Assembly (NCBI GenBank): GCA_023100825.1
Contig: CP095846.1
Location: 3,844,001 to 3,908,000, forward strand
DNA from: Nocardioidaceae bacterium SCSIO 66511
Lineage (GTDB): Bacteria > Actinomycetota > Actinomycetes > Propionibacteriales > Nocardioidaceae
Length of the DNA: 64,000 bases
Reading direction: 5' to 3'
A model generated the notes under the pieces. The model was given only the letters and a program-made list of their open reading frames with translations, was not told the DNA's origin and did not search any database. Position 1 is the stretch's first letter. Each line of letters opens with the position of its first letter. Shown piece after piece: positions 31,324 through 40,263 of the stretch. Both the position numbers and the translations under genes were made by a program.

Positions 31324-33395
31324 TGTCAAGGGGCTGGGTGGTGCGGCTGCTGGTGGTCGGCGGTCTCGTCCTCGCTGTCGTACTCGGTCCGCTGGGATCA
31401 TCGACCGCCCAAGCCGCCGACTGCAAGCCGAGCGGGGTGCCCAACGCTGCCGGATCCGGAGTGCCGGGCCTGATCGACGATCCGATCGCGAACCCGTCGG
31501 GTAAGACGTACTACGGCGAGTACGGCTGGGCAGGGCTCAAGTGGTACACCTGCGACCTAGGCACCGGTCCCGATGCTGTAGCCGACCCCATCGCCGTACT
31601 CGACACGTTCTTCGGAAACCTCGGCATGGGCACCGCCACAGTCGAGTCGTCATCGATGACGCAGCTACACGAGTGGGCGCTCGATCCCGGTGAGCTGCTC
31701 GAGCCAGTGGACAAGGTCGTCGCGAAAGTCACCGAGATCCTGCGACGCGCCCTGTGGAACGAGTGGGCACCGGTCTTCTTGATCCTGGCCGCGATCATGA
31801 TCGCCTGGCACGCAAACACTCAGCAGGTACGACGCTCCCTGAACACCGTGGTCGCGATCCTCATCGCCTGTGGCGTGGTCGGCTGGATCATGATGGGACC
31901 GGTCAAGGCCGCCCAGACATTCGACGACGCCGTGTCGTCCATAGTCGGCGGCGTCGACGAATCGATCGTCAACGTGACGGGCAACGCCGACCTCTCCGAC
32001 GAGGAGGCGCGCGGCGCGACCTTCCACGACGAGATCCTCTATCGCCTGTGGTGCCGCGGTGCCCTCTCCAACGAGAACATCGGCAAGGAGTACTGCCCGA
32101 CCCTCTACGAGGCGGGCGCCGTCGCGTACGCGGATCTCGACGACTACGACTCCGACGACTACCGCAACGACTACAACGACGTGGCCGAAGACCTCGAGGA
32201 CGAGGACGACAGCTACTACGACGCGCTGAAGGGCAAGCAGTACAACCGCTCTGGCCAGGGCTTCATCGGATTCCTGATGATGACGATGATCGCGCTGATC
32301 CGTATTCCGGCGGAGATTCTGATGGTTGCTGGGCTGTTGGTAATGCGGTTGGCAGTGATGCTCGGCCCGATCTTCGCGCTAGCAGGCATCCTCGAGGCCA
32401 GCCGATCCATCGCGATCGCCGCGTTCCGCATGGTGCTGGCCTCGGTGATCAACGTCGCCGTCTACGGCATCATCGCGGCCTTGCACACGGCCGTGATCGC
32501 GGGCGTCATCGCAGCCGACCCCGGGATGATCGCCGCGCTGGTGCTGGTGACGATCCTCACCGTCCTCTTCTGGAAGCTGTCGAAGCCGTTCCGTTCTCCG
32601 ACCAAGCTGGCCAGCGGTTCGGAGGCCGGCGAGCAGATGGCCGGTATGGGCGATACGAGCCGAATGTCCCAGCTCGTGATGGGACTCGTCGGCGCAAAGA
32701 TCGGCGGTGCCCTGGCCAACCGCGGCGATTCGCAGGAGGACGACGCCGACGACGACCGAGAGCGTCCTGGCGGCTCCGGTGAAGACCGCGACGAGACGTA
32801 CACCCGGCCCGACGACGGTCCCGACGGTCGGTCGGACGGCGGAGGCGATGACGGCCCCGACGAGGATGGGCCCGGCGAGGACGGCAGTCCGCGTACGCCC
32901 GACAGCGATAGCGACAGCGACGACGACGCGCAGTCTGCGCCCGAGCCGGACATCAACGTGGAGATACCCGACTTCGTACCTGCCGACTTCTTCCGTGAAG
33001 CCGCTGAAGACGACTACTCCCGCTCCTTCGACGGGCCCACAGTGCCCATGGCGGACGGAGACGGCGCCTCCTCGGCGGACGCACCCGTCGAGCCGGAACC
33101 CTCGACGGCCCACTGGCGGCCAGAGCCGGACCTCGCGGAGGAGGAGGTATCGAACGACGGACCCGCCGACGTCGGCGCCGCCCGCGAGTACGCACCGCTC
33201 AACGTCGAGATCCCTGGAGCTGACTCGCCCGAGGTGACGGTGCTCGCCACAGGAACGCACACGACGCACGAGGTGACGCTGACCGAACCTGAGTACACCA
33301 GCACCGGGGAGCTCAGCTACGAGATCTTCCGGCCGGACCGCGACGACACCGACAATGACGTCACAGCCATCCCGCCGGACGGTGACGGCCGATGA
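31323..33395 (+). CDS. VirB6/TrbL-like polytopic membrane protein with long acidic tail
   Basis: 690 residues. A signal-like helix at the N-terminus (VVRLLVVGGLVLAVVLGPLGSSTAQAAD) precedes a lumenal domain. Helices follow at about 140-190 (WAPVFLILAAIMIAW; TVVAILIACGVVGWIMMG) and 310-430 (FIGFLMMTMIALIRIPAEILMVAGLLVMRLAVMLGPIFALAGIL; ALVLVTILTVLFW). The last ~230 residues are disordered and extremely Asp/Glu/Pro/Ser-rich. The polytopic core in this operon position fits VirB6/TrbL, the inner-membrane channel component. The acidic tail is unusual and may bind cell-wall or cytoplasmic partners. Overlaps the next gene (ATGA). Confidence 0.78.
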   Translation: MSRGWVVRLLVVGGLVLAVVLGPLGSSTAQAADCKPSGVPNAAGSGVPGLIDDPIANPSGKTYYGEYGWAGLKWYTCDLGTGPDAVADPIAVLDTFFGNLGMGTATVESSSMTQLHEWALDPGELLEPVDKVVAKVTEILRRALWNEWAPVFLILAAIMIAWHANTQQVRRSLNTVVAILIACGVVGWIMMGPVKAAQTFDDAVSSIVGGVDESIVNVTGNADLSDEEARGATFHDEILYRLWCRGALSNENIGKEYCPTLYEAGAVAYADLDDYDSDDYRNDYNDVAEDLEDEDDSYYDALKGKQYNRSGQGFIGFLMMTMIALIRIPAEILMVAGLLVMRLAVMLGPIFALAGILEASRSIAIAAFRMVLASVINVAVYGIIAALHTAVIAGVIAADPGMIAALVLVTILTVLFWKLSKPFRSPTKLASGSEAGEQMAGMGDTSRMSQLVMGLVGAKIGGALANRGDSQEDDADDDRERPGGSGEDRDETYTRPDDGPDGRSDGGGDDGPDEDGPGEDGSPRTPDSDSDSDDDAQSAPEPDINVEIPDFVPADFFREAAEDDYSRSFDGPTVPMADGDGASSADAPVEPEPSTAHWRPEPDLAEEEVSNDGPADVGAAREYAPLNVEIPGADSPEVTVLATGTHTTHEVTLTEPEYTSTGELSYEIFRPDRDDTDNDVTAIPPDGDGR

Positions 33396-34090
33396 GCGTC
33401 TACGACATCGCCGACATCGCGCGGCTCGCGTGGTCACGAACCTGGCGTTGGCTCGTGTGGTCACCGCGTCGGCTCGGCGCCGTCGTGGGTGCCGTTATCG
33501 CGATCGTGATCGGGTGGACCCAGCTGAGCGGTACCGGGCCAGTTCTGCCGTCCGACGAGACTCAAGGTGCTTATGCCTCGGACGACCTACCTGGTGGCTG
33601 GCAGGACTGGCAGGTCGTGACGGCCCATCCCGAAACCGATACCCCGGCGACCGAGCCTGTGACTCAGGCACCAACCACCACGCCGCCCCCGACCAACGAC
33701 ACCGACCCGAAGGAGTCACGAGACGAATCGAACGACGACCATGCGGCCCACCAGCCACCGAGCAAGCAGACGCAGCAGAAGGCCAAAGCCGCCGCGTACG
33801 CATTCGCGAAGTCGTACGTGCATTCCGAGCGGTCCCGGAAAGCCTGGTACGCGAAGGTCGCCCCTCATGCCGTCGAGGCATTACGAAAGCCTCTGAAAAC
33901 GGTCAACCCCAAGAACATCCGAGCCAGGAAGATCACCGGCAAGACCACGATCGACTCACTCGGTGACATGGGCGGTCGGATCGTCGTACCGACCAACACC
34001 GGGAAACTCGTCCTCGGTGTCACCAGGACGGGCTCGGGATGGGCGGTCTCGAAGGTGATCCCACCGGTACAGAAGTCGTCGCCGAGGTGA
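33392..34090 (+). CDS. Single-pass membrane protein with VirB8/TcpC-like domain
   Basis: 232 residues. One membrane helix near the N-terminus (LGAVVGAVIAIVIGWTQL, about residues 30-47), a Thr/Pro/Asp-rich linker (80-130), then a compact C-terminal domain (AKAAAYAFAKSYVHSERSRKAWYAKVAPHAVEAL...GKLVLGVTRTGSGWAVSKV) with the alternating pattern of the NTF2-like fold used by VirB8 and TcpC. It would sit in the membrane with the domain outside, scaffolding the channel. Start ATG 33392 overlaps the upstream stop. Confidence 0.7.
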   Translation: MSVYDIADIARLAWSRTWRWLVWSPRRLGAVVGAVIAIVIGWTQLSGTGPVLPSDETQGAYASDDLPGGWQDWQVVTAHPETDTPATEPVTQAPTTTPPPTNDTDPKESRDESNDDHAAHQPPSKQTQQKAKAAAYAFAKSYVHSERSRKAWYAKVAPHAVEALRKPLKTVNPKNIRARKITGKTTIDSLGDMGGRIVVPTNTGKLVLGVTRTGSGWAVSKVIPPVQKSSPR

Positions 34091-34096
34091 CCGCGC

Positions 34097-35614
34097 ATGC
34101 CGGCACCGATCGTCGCACTGGCGGCGAAGCAGCACGCACCCAAGATCATCGCACTGGTTGTGGCGCTGATCCTGATCTTCGTCGGGCTGATCACGACCTT
34201 CGTCGTCATCCTGTTCGGTGGCCAGCAGACCGCCGCGGCATCGAACCCCTGCATTCCCGCCGCGGACCCGGGCGTAGGGGACGCAGACGAGGACCTCCCG
34301 TGGACCCCTCCACAGATCGGAGACTTCAACGACGAGCAACTGCGCAACGCCAAGACCATTGTCGACACCGGCCGACAACTCGGCATCCCCGAATACGGCC
34401 AGGTGATCGCCGTCGCCGTGGCGATTCAGGAATCGACGCTCACCAGTGACGCCCGCAACGACGACTCATCCGCAACGGGGCTGTTCCAACAGCTCGACGC
34501 CTGGGCTCCTGAGTCCGATCGCCTCGAACCGGCGACGGCATCGAAGATGTTCTACACCGGAGGCCGGACCGTGCCGGGCGTCGATGGCGACGGCAACGAA
34601 CCTGGGTTGCTCGACATCGAAGGCTGGAAGGAGATGACCGTCGGCGAGGCCGGCCAAGCGGTCCAGAGGTCCGGCGACCCGCTCGGCTCCTGGTACGGCC
34701 GCCACGAGGACACCGCTCGCGAGATCGTCGCCAAGATGGGCGGCGACGAGTCGATTGCAGTGCAATGCGGCAACGGCGAGGCAATGACTTGCCCCGAGTC
34801 TCCATGGCCCGACCTCGAGCAAGGTCTGACGCCCGATGCGTTGCGCGTGCTGCGCTGCATTCACGAGCAGTTTCCCGAGATCGAGTCTTGGTCCGGAGTC
34901 TCACCACGGCCCGACAACCCCGAGTCCGACCATCCGACCGGGCGTGCCGTCGACGCGATGATCCCCGACTACGGCACAGATACCGGCCGTCAGTACGGAC
35001 GCAAGGTCGCCGAGTGGGTCAAAGCCAACGCATCAGGCCTCGGCGTCAAGTACGTCATCTTCGACGCCAAAATCTGGGAGGTCAGCCCCAACGACGACGA
35101 GACCGGCTGGCAGCCGTACGAACACCCGTCGGGCGCCACCGACGACACCAGCCTGCATCGCGACCATGTCCACGTCAGCGTCTACGGCAACGCCGCCGGG
35201 CAGACGGAGAACTCCGGGTCATGGACACCGCCGATCACGGCTCCGTACACGATCACGGCCACATGGGGCGAGACGTCTCCGTACTGGCAGACGTACCACA
35301 CCGGCGTGGACCTGGCGTGCCCCTCCGGAACGCAAATCCACGCCATCGCGGGCGGCACAGTCGTCAGCACGGAGTACGACAGCGCGTACGGAAACCTCAC
35401 GGTCGTCCAACTGCACGACGGCGTACAGGTCTGGTACGCACACCAAACCGAGCAACGCGTTGCGGTTGGCGACGTAGTCGGACCAGGCGAGGTCATCGGG
35501 ACGGTCGGTGCCACCGGCAACGTCACCGGCGACCATCTCCACCTCGAGGTCCGAGTCGACGGCGCGGATGTAGACCCACAGCCGTATCTGCAGGAACGAG
35601 GAGTGACGCTATGA
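34097..35614 (+). CDS. Bifunctional cell-wall hydrolase: transglycosylase-like plus M23 peptidase
   Basis: 505 residues. A membrane anchor (PKIIALVVALILIFVGLITTFVVILF, about 15-40) is followed by a lysozyme-like domain (VAVAIQESTLTSDARNDDSSATGLFQQ, catalytic Glu at 112), a middle domain (about 235-360) with HPTGRAVDAMIPDYG and LHRDHVHVSVYG, and a C-terminal M23 LytM-type metallopeptidase (HTGVD from residue 401, HLHLEVR from 480). It should cut glycan strands and cross-bridges to open the wall for the secretion channel, like VirB1/TcpG proteins of Gram-positive conjugation systems. All catalytic positions look intact. Confidence 0.88.
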   Translation: MPAPIVALAAKQHAPKIIALVVALILIFVGLITTFVVILFGGQQTAAASNPCIPAADPGVGDADEDLPWTPPQIGDFNDEQLRNAKTIVDTGRQLGIPEYGQVIAVAVAIQESTLTSDARNDDSSATGLFQQLDAWAPESDRLEPATASKMFYTGGRTVPGVDGDGNEPGLLDIEGWKEMTVGEAGQAVQRSGDPLGSWYGRHEDTAREIVAKMGGDESIAVQCGNGEAMTCPESPWPDLEQGLTPDALRVLRCIHEQFPEIESWSGVSPRPDNPESDHPTGRAVDAMIPDYGTDTGRQYGRKVAEWVKANASGLGVKYVIFDAKIWEVSPNDDETGWQPYEHPSGATDDTSLHRDHVHVSVYGNAAGQTENSGSWTPPITAPYTITATWGETSPYWQTYHTGVDLACPSGTQIHAIAGGTVVSTEYDSAYGNLTVVQLHDGVQVWYAHQTEQRVAVGDVVGPGEVIGTVGATGNVTGDHLHLEVRVDGADVDPQPYLQERGVTL

Positions 35615-36390
35615 GCACGACCAACCTGGCCGCGGCGGCCGCGATCCTTGTGATGCTGCCCCTCACCGCATGTGGAAGCGGATCAAGCGGCACGGCCGCC
35701 GGAACCCGCGACGGGGTACGCATGTCAGTCCCCGATTCCGTAGACACATCGTCTCTCACAGTCATCGTCGACCAGGCCGGCCTCGAAGCGAGCGACACCG
35801 TCTCCGTCTATGCGTACCGCACGGCATTCGACGAGGCCGAGCCGAGTTGCCAGGGCGATCCCGCTCCGGTCGGTGAGCTGTCCGTCACCTCGGACGGCAT
35901 CGAACCTGTCTCCACAACACTGCCCGGGGCTCCCGGGCGATATTGGTGGCAGGTCATCGCCCCGGGATACACCAGCGAGTGCGGCGCCGCATCCACGATC
36001 TACAAAGCCATACCGGAACTCGCGCTCAGCACGAACGAGGCATCCTCCCAAGAGGCCAGTGGCAGTCGCTCGGGGCGCACCGGTGAGCCGTACAAGGTCG
36101 GACTCACAGTGTCCAACGATCCTCCCGAAGACGACGTATGGCCGGTCGAAATCGTCTGGTACGGCCCATTCGACTCCACACCCGAGGCCGTTGCAGCGGG
36201 CTGCGGAGAAGGCGCACCGATTGGTGCGACAACAACCGTCCAGGTTGACAAACAAGGTGAGTACGCGAAGTCCGTCGCTGTTGACGCGCCTGGCGTGTAC
36301 CGAATCGTCGCCCACACCAACGAGACCACGCATGCCGCCGCCGCGAGCACAGGCTGCGACGAATACTCGCCGTTCGTTGCCATCAAGTAA
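35611..36390 (+). CDS. Secreted lipoprotein of the secretion operon
   Basis: 259 residues. The N-terminal signal LAAAAAILVMLPLTACGSGSS carries the lipobox LTAC with the lipidated Cys at residue 21. Two similar domains follow, each with a Cys pair and a pattern like DEAEPSCQGDPAPVG and TPEAVAAGCGEGAPIG (about residues 75-125 and 190-240), so it looks like an internal duplication. The family is unknown to me. The ATG overlaps the peptidase stop (ATGA), so it belongs to the operon and may be an outer anchor or surface component. It is the last gene of the set. Confidence 0.8.
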   Translation: MSTTNLAAAAAILVMLPLTACGSGSSGTAAGTRDGVRMSVPDSVDTSSLTVIVDQAGLEASDTVSVYAYRTAFDEAEPSCQGDPAPVGELSVTSDGIEPVSTTLPGAPGRYWWQVIAPGYTSECGAASTIYKAIPELALSTNEASSQEASGSRSGRTGEPYKVGLTVSNDPPEDDVWPVEIVWYGPFDSTPEAVAAGCGEGAPIGATTTVQVDKQGEYAKSVAVDAPGVYRIVAHTNETTHAAAASTGCDEYSPFVAIK

Positions 36391-36474
36391 GTGCGCACCG
36401 TTCGACGCGGAGCCAGGTGTCGAAGTCGACCGCGTCGCGGAAGGCCTTATCCGGAAGTAGAAGGTCAGTAACCC

Positions 36475-37704
36475 TCAGCGGTTGCAGTCGAGTTGCCGGA
36501 GCCTGACCGTGTCGGCCATCGCCTGATAGCCCTCGTCGCCGGGGTGCAGGTGGTCGCCGCTGTCGTACGCCGGGAGGAATCGTTTCGGGTTGTCGGGGTC
36601 GCGGGTCGCCTTGTCGAAGTCGATGACCGAGTCGAACTGCCCACTTGTGCGAATCCAGTGGTTGACCTCAGTACGCAGCGTGTTGCGCTCCTCGCTGTAC
36701 AGGCTGCCGCCTTCCCAGGGCGTCAAGGTGGCACCGACCGCACAAAGCCCCTTGGCATGAGCGCGCTTGATCAGCTGTCCGTACGCAGTAGTGAGATCCT
36801 CCGGCTCGGTTGCGATGTCGTGCCGGATGTCGTTGATCCCTTCCAGGATCACCACGGTCTCGACGCCGGGCTGCGACAAGACGTCCCGGTCGAATCTGGC
36901 TTGGGCGCTGACACCTGAGCCGTCTGCGAGAACCTTGTTGCCCGAGATTCCCTCGTTCATCACGCCGAACTGCTTCGGCCGCGGCTGATCGTTCATTCGG
37001 CGGGCGAGGTAGTCCGGCCACCGGCGGTTCGCGCCCGCTGTAGAGCCGTTTCCGTCGGTGATCGAGTCGCCGAACAACGCAACTGTCTCCACCTGCTTCG
37101 GCTCCTCGACGACGATCCCGTCGACCCAGTACCAATGCTTGGTCGTCGCGTCGTACGCCTGTCCGCTCGCGTCGCCGGCATGGTCGCCGCCAGTGGCGAC
37201 GTACGAGGTCTGGTTCGCCACGTTGTGCCCGGTCGCCGTACCCGGGTCACCGCTCGTGTGCACGCTCACCGCGAGCGTGCTTTCGGCACGTACCTTGCCC
37301 GGCAGAGGGTCACTCAGCACCTCGGCGCCGGCCGGCACCGTGATCGAGGTCCGCTCGTCGAACGTGACGCGCCGGTTTCCGGTCACCTCCGCAGAGCCGT
37401 CCGAGGCAGCACCCACGTACACCGAATCGAAGGTGACCGGCGCAGTGCCGAAGGCATTCGACAGCGATACCCGAAGGTCTGCTCCCGCAACGCTGGTGTG
37501 CACGATGTTTCGTACCGTCTGGTTCGACATCGTGCCATCGGTTCGGTCGGCGCTCGCACCCCATGTCACGACGTGACGGGTGTTGCCGCCCGCGGCGGCG
37601 TTGCTCTCGACGGCAGCAGGTGCGAGCACAACGACCAACGCTGCAGAGGTTGCTGCGATCATCCCCCGCCATCCGGTGGCAGTCCTCTTGCGGGTCTCGA
37701 TCAT
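36475..37704 (-). CDS. Secreted SGNH/GDSL hydrolase
   Basis: 409 residues. A signal peptide (GMIAATSAALVVVLAPAAVESNAAAGG) is followed by a beta domain (40-190) and an SGNH esterase domain: block I ALFGDSITDGNGS (nucleophile Ser), block III EGINDIRHD and block V DSGDHLHPGDEG with the Asp-His pair. Such enzymes remove acetyl or other esters from polysaccharides or lipids. It is the last minus-strand gene of the glycan locus, 229 bp after nanE, so a role in de-esterifying the target polysaccharide is likely but inferred. Confidence 0.9.
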   Translation of the reverse strand: MIETRKRTATGWRGMIAATSAALVVVLAPAAVESNAAAGGNTRHVVTWGASADRTDGTMSNQTVRNIVHTSVAGADLRVSLSNAFGTAPVTFDSVYVGAASDGSAEVTGNRRVTFDERTSITVPAGAEVLSDPLPGKVRAESTLAVSVHTSGDPGTATGHNVANQTSYVATGGDHAGDASGQAYDATTKHWYWVDGIVVEEPKQVETVALFGDSITDGNGSTAGANRRWPDYLARRMNDQPRPKQFGVMNEGISGNKVLADGSGVSAQARFDRDVLSQPGVETVVILEGINDIRHDIATEPEDLTTAYGQLIKRAHAKGLCAVGATLTPWEGGSLYSEERNTLRTEVNHWIRTSGQFDSVIDFDKATRDPDNPKRFLPAYDSGDHLHPGDEGYQAMADTVRLRQLDCNR

Positions 37705-37933
37705 GGTCGGTTCTCCTCACCGGTGGCGTGCCTCAGAAAGCGAGTAACTCAGACCTGTTGAGATTGTCGGGCGGCCGTCGTATCGGTCAACGGTTCGACA
37801 GCGACTCCGCGACGAACGGCATGATCGATGCGCCCAACGGTCCTCGTGTCCTGCGGGTCCGCTCCGAGATCGGCCACATACGTCAGGCCCGAAGACTGTG
37901 TGCAGCCAAGCGATCGCGGCATCCTGATCGCAA
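37705..37933. other. Gap between nanE and the SGNH hydrolase gene
   Basis: 229 bp. Only short frames of unlike reading are present. A GGAGAA ribosome site lies before the hydrolase start. I see no convincing terminator or operator, so the hydrolase may be read through from the nan genes or have its own promoter. Confidence 0.5.
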
Positions 37934-38632
37934 TCAGTCGATGCGGTTGCCAGGCTCGGTCGCGGCGGTGAGCGCATTCGCGTACGTGCGAGTGATAGTG
38001 GTCGGGTGGGTGATCGCGCTGCCTACAACGACGGCGTGCGCGCCGAGTTCGAGGCAGCGCACGGCGTCGGCCGGACTTCGGATCCGTCCCTCGGCCAGCA
38101 CCGGCACGTCGCACGTCTGCGCCAACTCCTCGACCAACCCGAAGTCGGGTCCGACGGTTCGTCGCCGGACTCCCGTGTATCCGGCGAGTGTCGTGGCGAC
38201 GCAGTCTGCCCCCGCCTGCGTGCTGGCGTCGGCGTCCTCCAACGAGCCGCAGTCTGCTAAGGCCAGCGCGCCATGGGACTGGATCGCAGCGACACAGTCG
38301 GTGAGTGTCGAGCCATCGGGTCGCGGTCGCGATGTGCCGTCGAAGGCGACGATTGCGACGCCCGTGCGGGCAACGGATTCGCAGTCCGATACCCGCGGGG
38401 TGATGAACACACCCTCGCTGCCGACCTTCACCAGGCCGATGACCGGGACGTCGAGTGTGCTCTGAATCAGCTCGATGTCGGCGAGACCTTGGGCCCGAAT
38501 CGCAACTGCGCCACCGAGTACGGCCGCTTGGGCCATTGCGGTCATGATCCGCGGCTCGCGGAGCGGCTCGCCCGGGTAAGCCTGGCTCGAGACGATCAGT
38601 CCGCCCGCGAGCGACTCAACTATCTTCTTCAC
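37934..38632 (-). CDS. nanE: N-acetylmannosamine-6-phosphate 2-epimerase NanE
   Basis: 232 residues, the normal NanE length, with a TIM-barrel. LAGGLIVSSQAYPGEPLREPRIMTAMAQAAVLGGAVAIRAQG is the family N-terminus, then VPVIGLVKVG (catalytic Lys region), AFDGTSRPRP, and C-terminal VLAEGRIRSPADAVRCLELGAHAVVVGSAITHP. It converts ManNAc-6-P to GlcNAc-6-P. GTG 38632 overlaps the kinase stop (GTGA). NanE with NanK usually serves sialic acid breakdown, but no NanA lyase is in the locus, so free ManNAc is the likely input. Confidence 0.93.
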   Translation of the reverse strand: MKKIVESLAGGLIVSSQAYPGEPLREPRIMTAMAQAAVLGGAVAIRAQGLADIELIQSTLDVPVIGLVKVGSEGVFITPRVSDCESVARTGVAIVAFDGTSRPRPDGSTLTDCVAAIQSHGALALADCGSLEDADASTQAGADCVATTLAGYTGVRRRTVGPDFGLVEELAQTCDVPVLAEGRIRSPADAVRCLELGAHAVVVGSAITHPTTITRTYANALTAATEPGNRID

Positions 38633-39537
38633 CGTTCTGACTCCCGAGTGACGGCGTAGTGGGCGGCCCCTCTCAGGGCTGACCAACGGCTGGGTTCGGC
38701 GACCACGAGCGGTGTTGCCGTCAGGTACGGGACAACAGTGGCCGAGTACGCCGCTCGTACCGCGTTCTCCCAGCTAGGGCCGCCGCGGCTGAGGCCTCCA
38801 GCAAGCACCACGACGTCTGGGTCGAGCACGTTGACGAGTCCGCCTGCCGCGGTGCCGAGCGCGGCTGCGCCGAGTGTCATCGCGCGCTCCGCAATCGGAT
38901 CGCGATCAGTGCGCTCGAACAGCTCACGCGTGCCGCGCAAATCATGTTCTCCCCCGTTCTCTCGGTACCAACGCAAGATTCCGGCACCGCTCGCGATCGC
39001 CTCCAAATGGCCGGTCCTGCCGCAGTAGCACTCCAGTCCGTCGGCTTGCGGCACCGCTAAATGCCCAAGGTGACCTCCCGCCCAATGTTGCCCGTGCTGC
39101 GGCTGACCGTTGACCACGTATGAGCCGCCGATCCCGGTGCCGGCTGCGATCACCACCGCGGCGCTGGCATCTCGAATGGCACCGGACTGCGACTCGCCGA
39201 GCGCGAATGCGTGCCCGTCGCCGAGAACGTATGTAGGCAAGGCCAGCTCGGACGCGACGCGATCGGCGAGGGGCGTTCCCTGCCAACCCGGAATGCTCGT
39301 CGTCGCGGCGAGTACGCGCCCTGCAGCCGAATCGATGACCCCGGCAGAGGCGATGCCGACGACCGCAGTGCGCGCGTCTGCCACGGAACGCGCAATCGCG
39401 ACCACGTCTGCGACAACGCTGTCCGGGCTCGACTGCGGTGTCTCGACACGACGCACGGGCTCGATGACCGTACCGTCGCTCGATACCCGAGCTCCCGCGA
39501 TCTTGGTGCCGCCGATGTCGACCGCAACAGCGTTCAC
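38629..39537 (-). CDS. nanK: ROK-family N-acetylmannosamine kinase (NanK-like)
   Basis: 302 residues. The ATP-phosphate motif is AVDIGGTKIAGA at the N-terminus, AAGTGIGGSYVVNG follows, and the ROK zinc-binding signature is GGHLGHLAVPQADGLECYCGRTGHLEAIAS (about residues 150-180). Phosphorylation of ManNAc is inferred from its overlap with nanE; glucokinase or GlcNAc kinase activity would need testing. The GTG start overlaps the GntR stop (GTGA), so GntR-NanK-NanE are co-translated. Confidence 0.88.
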   Translation of the reverse strand: MNAVAVDIGGTKIAGARVSSDGTVIEPVRRVETPQSSPDSVVADVVAIARSVADARTAVVGIASAGVIDSAAGRVLAATTSIPGWQGTPLADRVASELALPTYVLGDGHAFALGESQSGAIRDASAAVVIAAGTGIGGSYVVNGQPQHGQHWAGGHLGHLAVPQADGLECYCGRTGHLEAIASGAGILRWYRENGGEHDLRGTRELFERTDRDPIAERAMTLGAAALGTAAGGLVNVLDPDVVVLAGGLSRGGPSWENAVRAAYSATVVPYLTATPLVVAEPSRWSALRGAAHYAVTRESER

Positions 39538-40256
39538 GGATCTCTCCGGACCACGAGCTCGAAGCTGTACCGGTCGCCGCGATAGGTCGTCTCTGCGTAC
39601 TCCAGGGCTCGGCCACGGTCGGAGTAGGTGACTCGCGCGACCAGCATCGCGGCGGCGCCGACAGCCTGGTCGAGATGCTTGGCGGTCTCGGCCTCGAGAT
39701 TGACCGACTTGATCGTCTGCGCGGCGCGATCGACCTTGATTCCTGCGTCCTCCAACTGTTCGTACAACGAGCTCGAGATGTCGAGCTCGTCCACGGGAAC
39801 CAGATCGCGCAGCAGGTAGACGCTCTCCAACGCCATCGGCACGCCGTCCGCCAAGCGCAGCCGTCGTACGCCGATCAGCTCGGTTCCGAGCTCGATGTCG
39901 AGTAGCGAAGCCAGCTCTTCGGTCGCCTCGACCGGCTCAACAGCGAGGACCTCGCTGGCCGGAACCAGATTTCGCTGACGCATGTCTTCCGAGAACCCGG
40001 TCAGGCGAAGGGACTTGGCGACAACAGTCGGGTCGGCAACGTACGTGCCCGAGCCCTGAACGTTGTACACCAGCCCACGGCGTACGAGCACCTGAATCGC
40101 TTGACGGACGGTCATCCTGCTCACGTCGAACTCGTCCATCAACTGGCGCTCGGTACTGAGCGCAGCGTGCGGTTCCATCTCGTGCACTCGTTCCTCGAGC
40201 GAGCTGGCCAGGCGCTCGTACTTCGGTCGGGAGCGTCGACTGGATGGTTGACTCAC
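39534..40256 (-). CDS. GntR-family regulator with UTRA ligand domain
   Basis: 240 residues. The winged HTH PKYERLASSLEERVHEM...STERQLMDEFDVSRMTVRQAIQVLVRRGLVYNVQGSGTYV occupies residues 11-75. The UTRA domain (85-235; GVRRLRLADGVPMALESVYL, RALEYAETTYRGDRYSFEL) binds phosphorylated sugars in relatives such as NagR/DasR. It is embedded in the operon between the ABC permease and nanK, so it probably senses ManNAc-6-P or GlcNAc-6-P and controls the locus. No classical TGGTCTAGACCA-type site was found by eye. Confidence 0.92.
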   Translation of the reverse strand: MSQPSSRRSRPKYERLASSLEERVHEMEPHAALSTERQLMDEFDVSRMTVRQAIQVLVRRGLVYNVQGSGTYVADPTVVAKSLRLTGFSEDMRQRNLVPASEVLAVEPVEATEELASLLDIELGTELIGVRRLRLADGVPMALESVYLLRDLVPVDELDISSSLYEQLEDAGIKVDRAAQTIKSVNLEAETAKHLDQAVGAAAMLVARVTYSDRGRALEYAETTYRGDRYSFELVVRRDP

Positions 40257-40263
40257 GATCCAC

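Noticed and set aside
36391-36474. Possible second attachment site repeating the 3' end of tRNA-Arg
   Set aside because: No copy of the TTCGAATCCTGCCGGAGG segment was found here or elsewhere downstream by eye, so the element boundary is undefined.
37749-38114. Minus-strand frame with GLTYVADLGADPQDTRTVGRIDHAVRRG near nanE
   Set aside because: Overlaps nanE in another frame, and no family is recognisable; too weak to call a gene or remnant.
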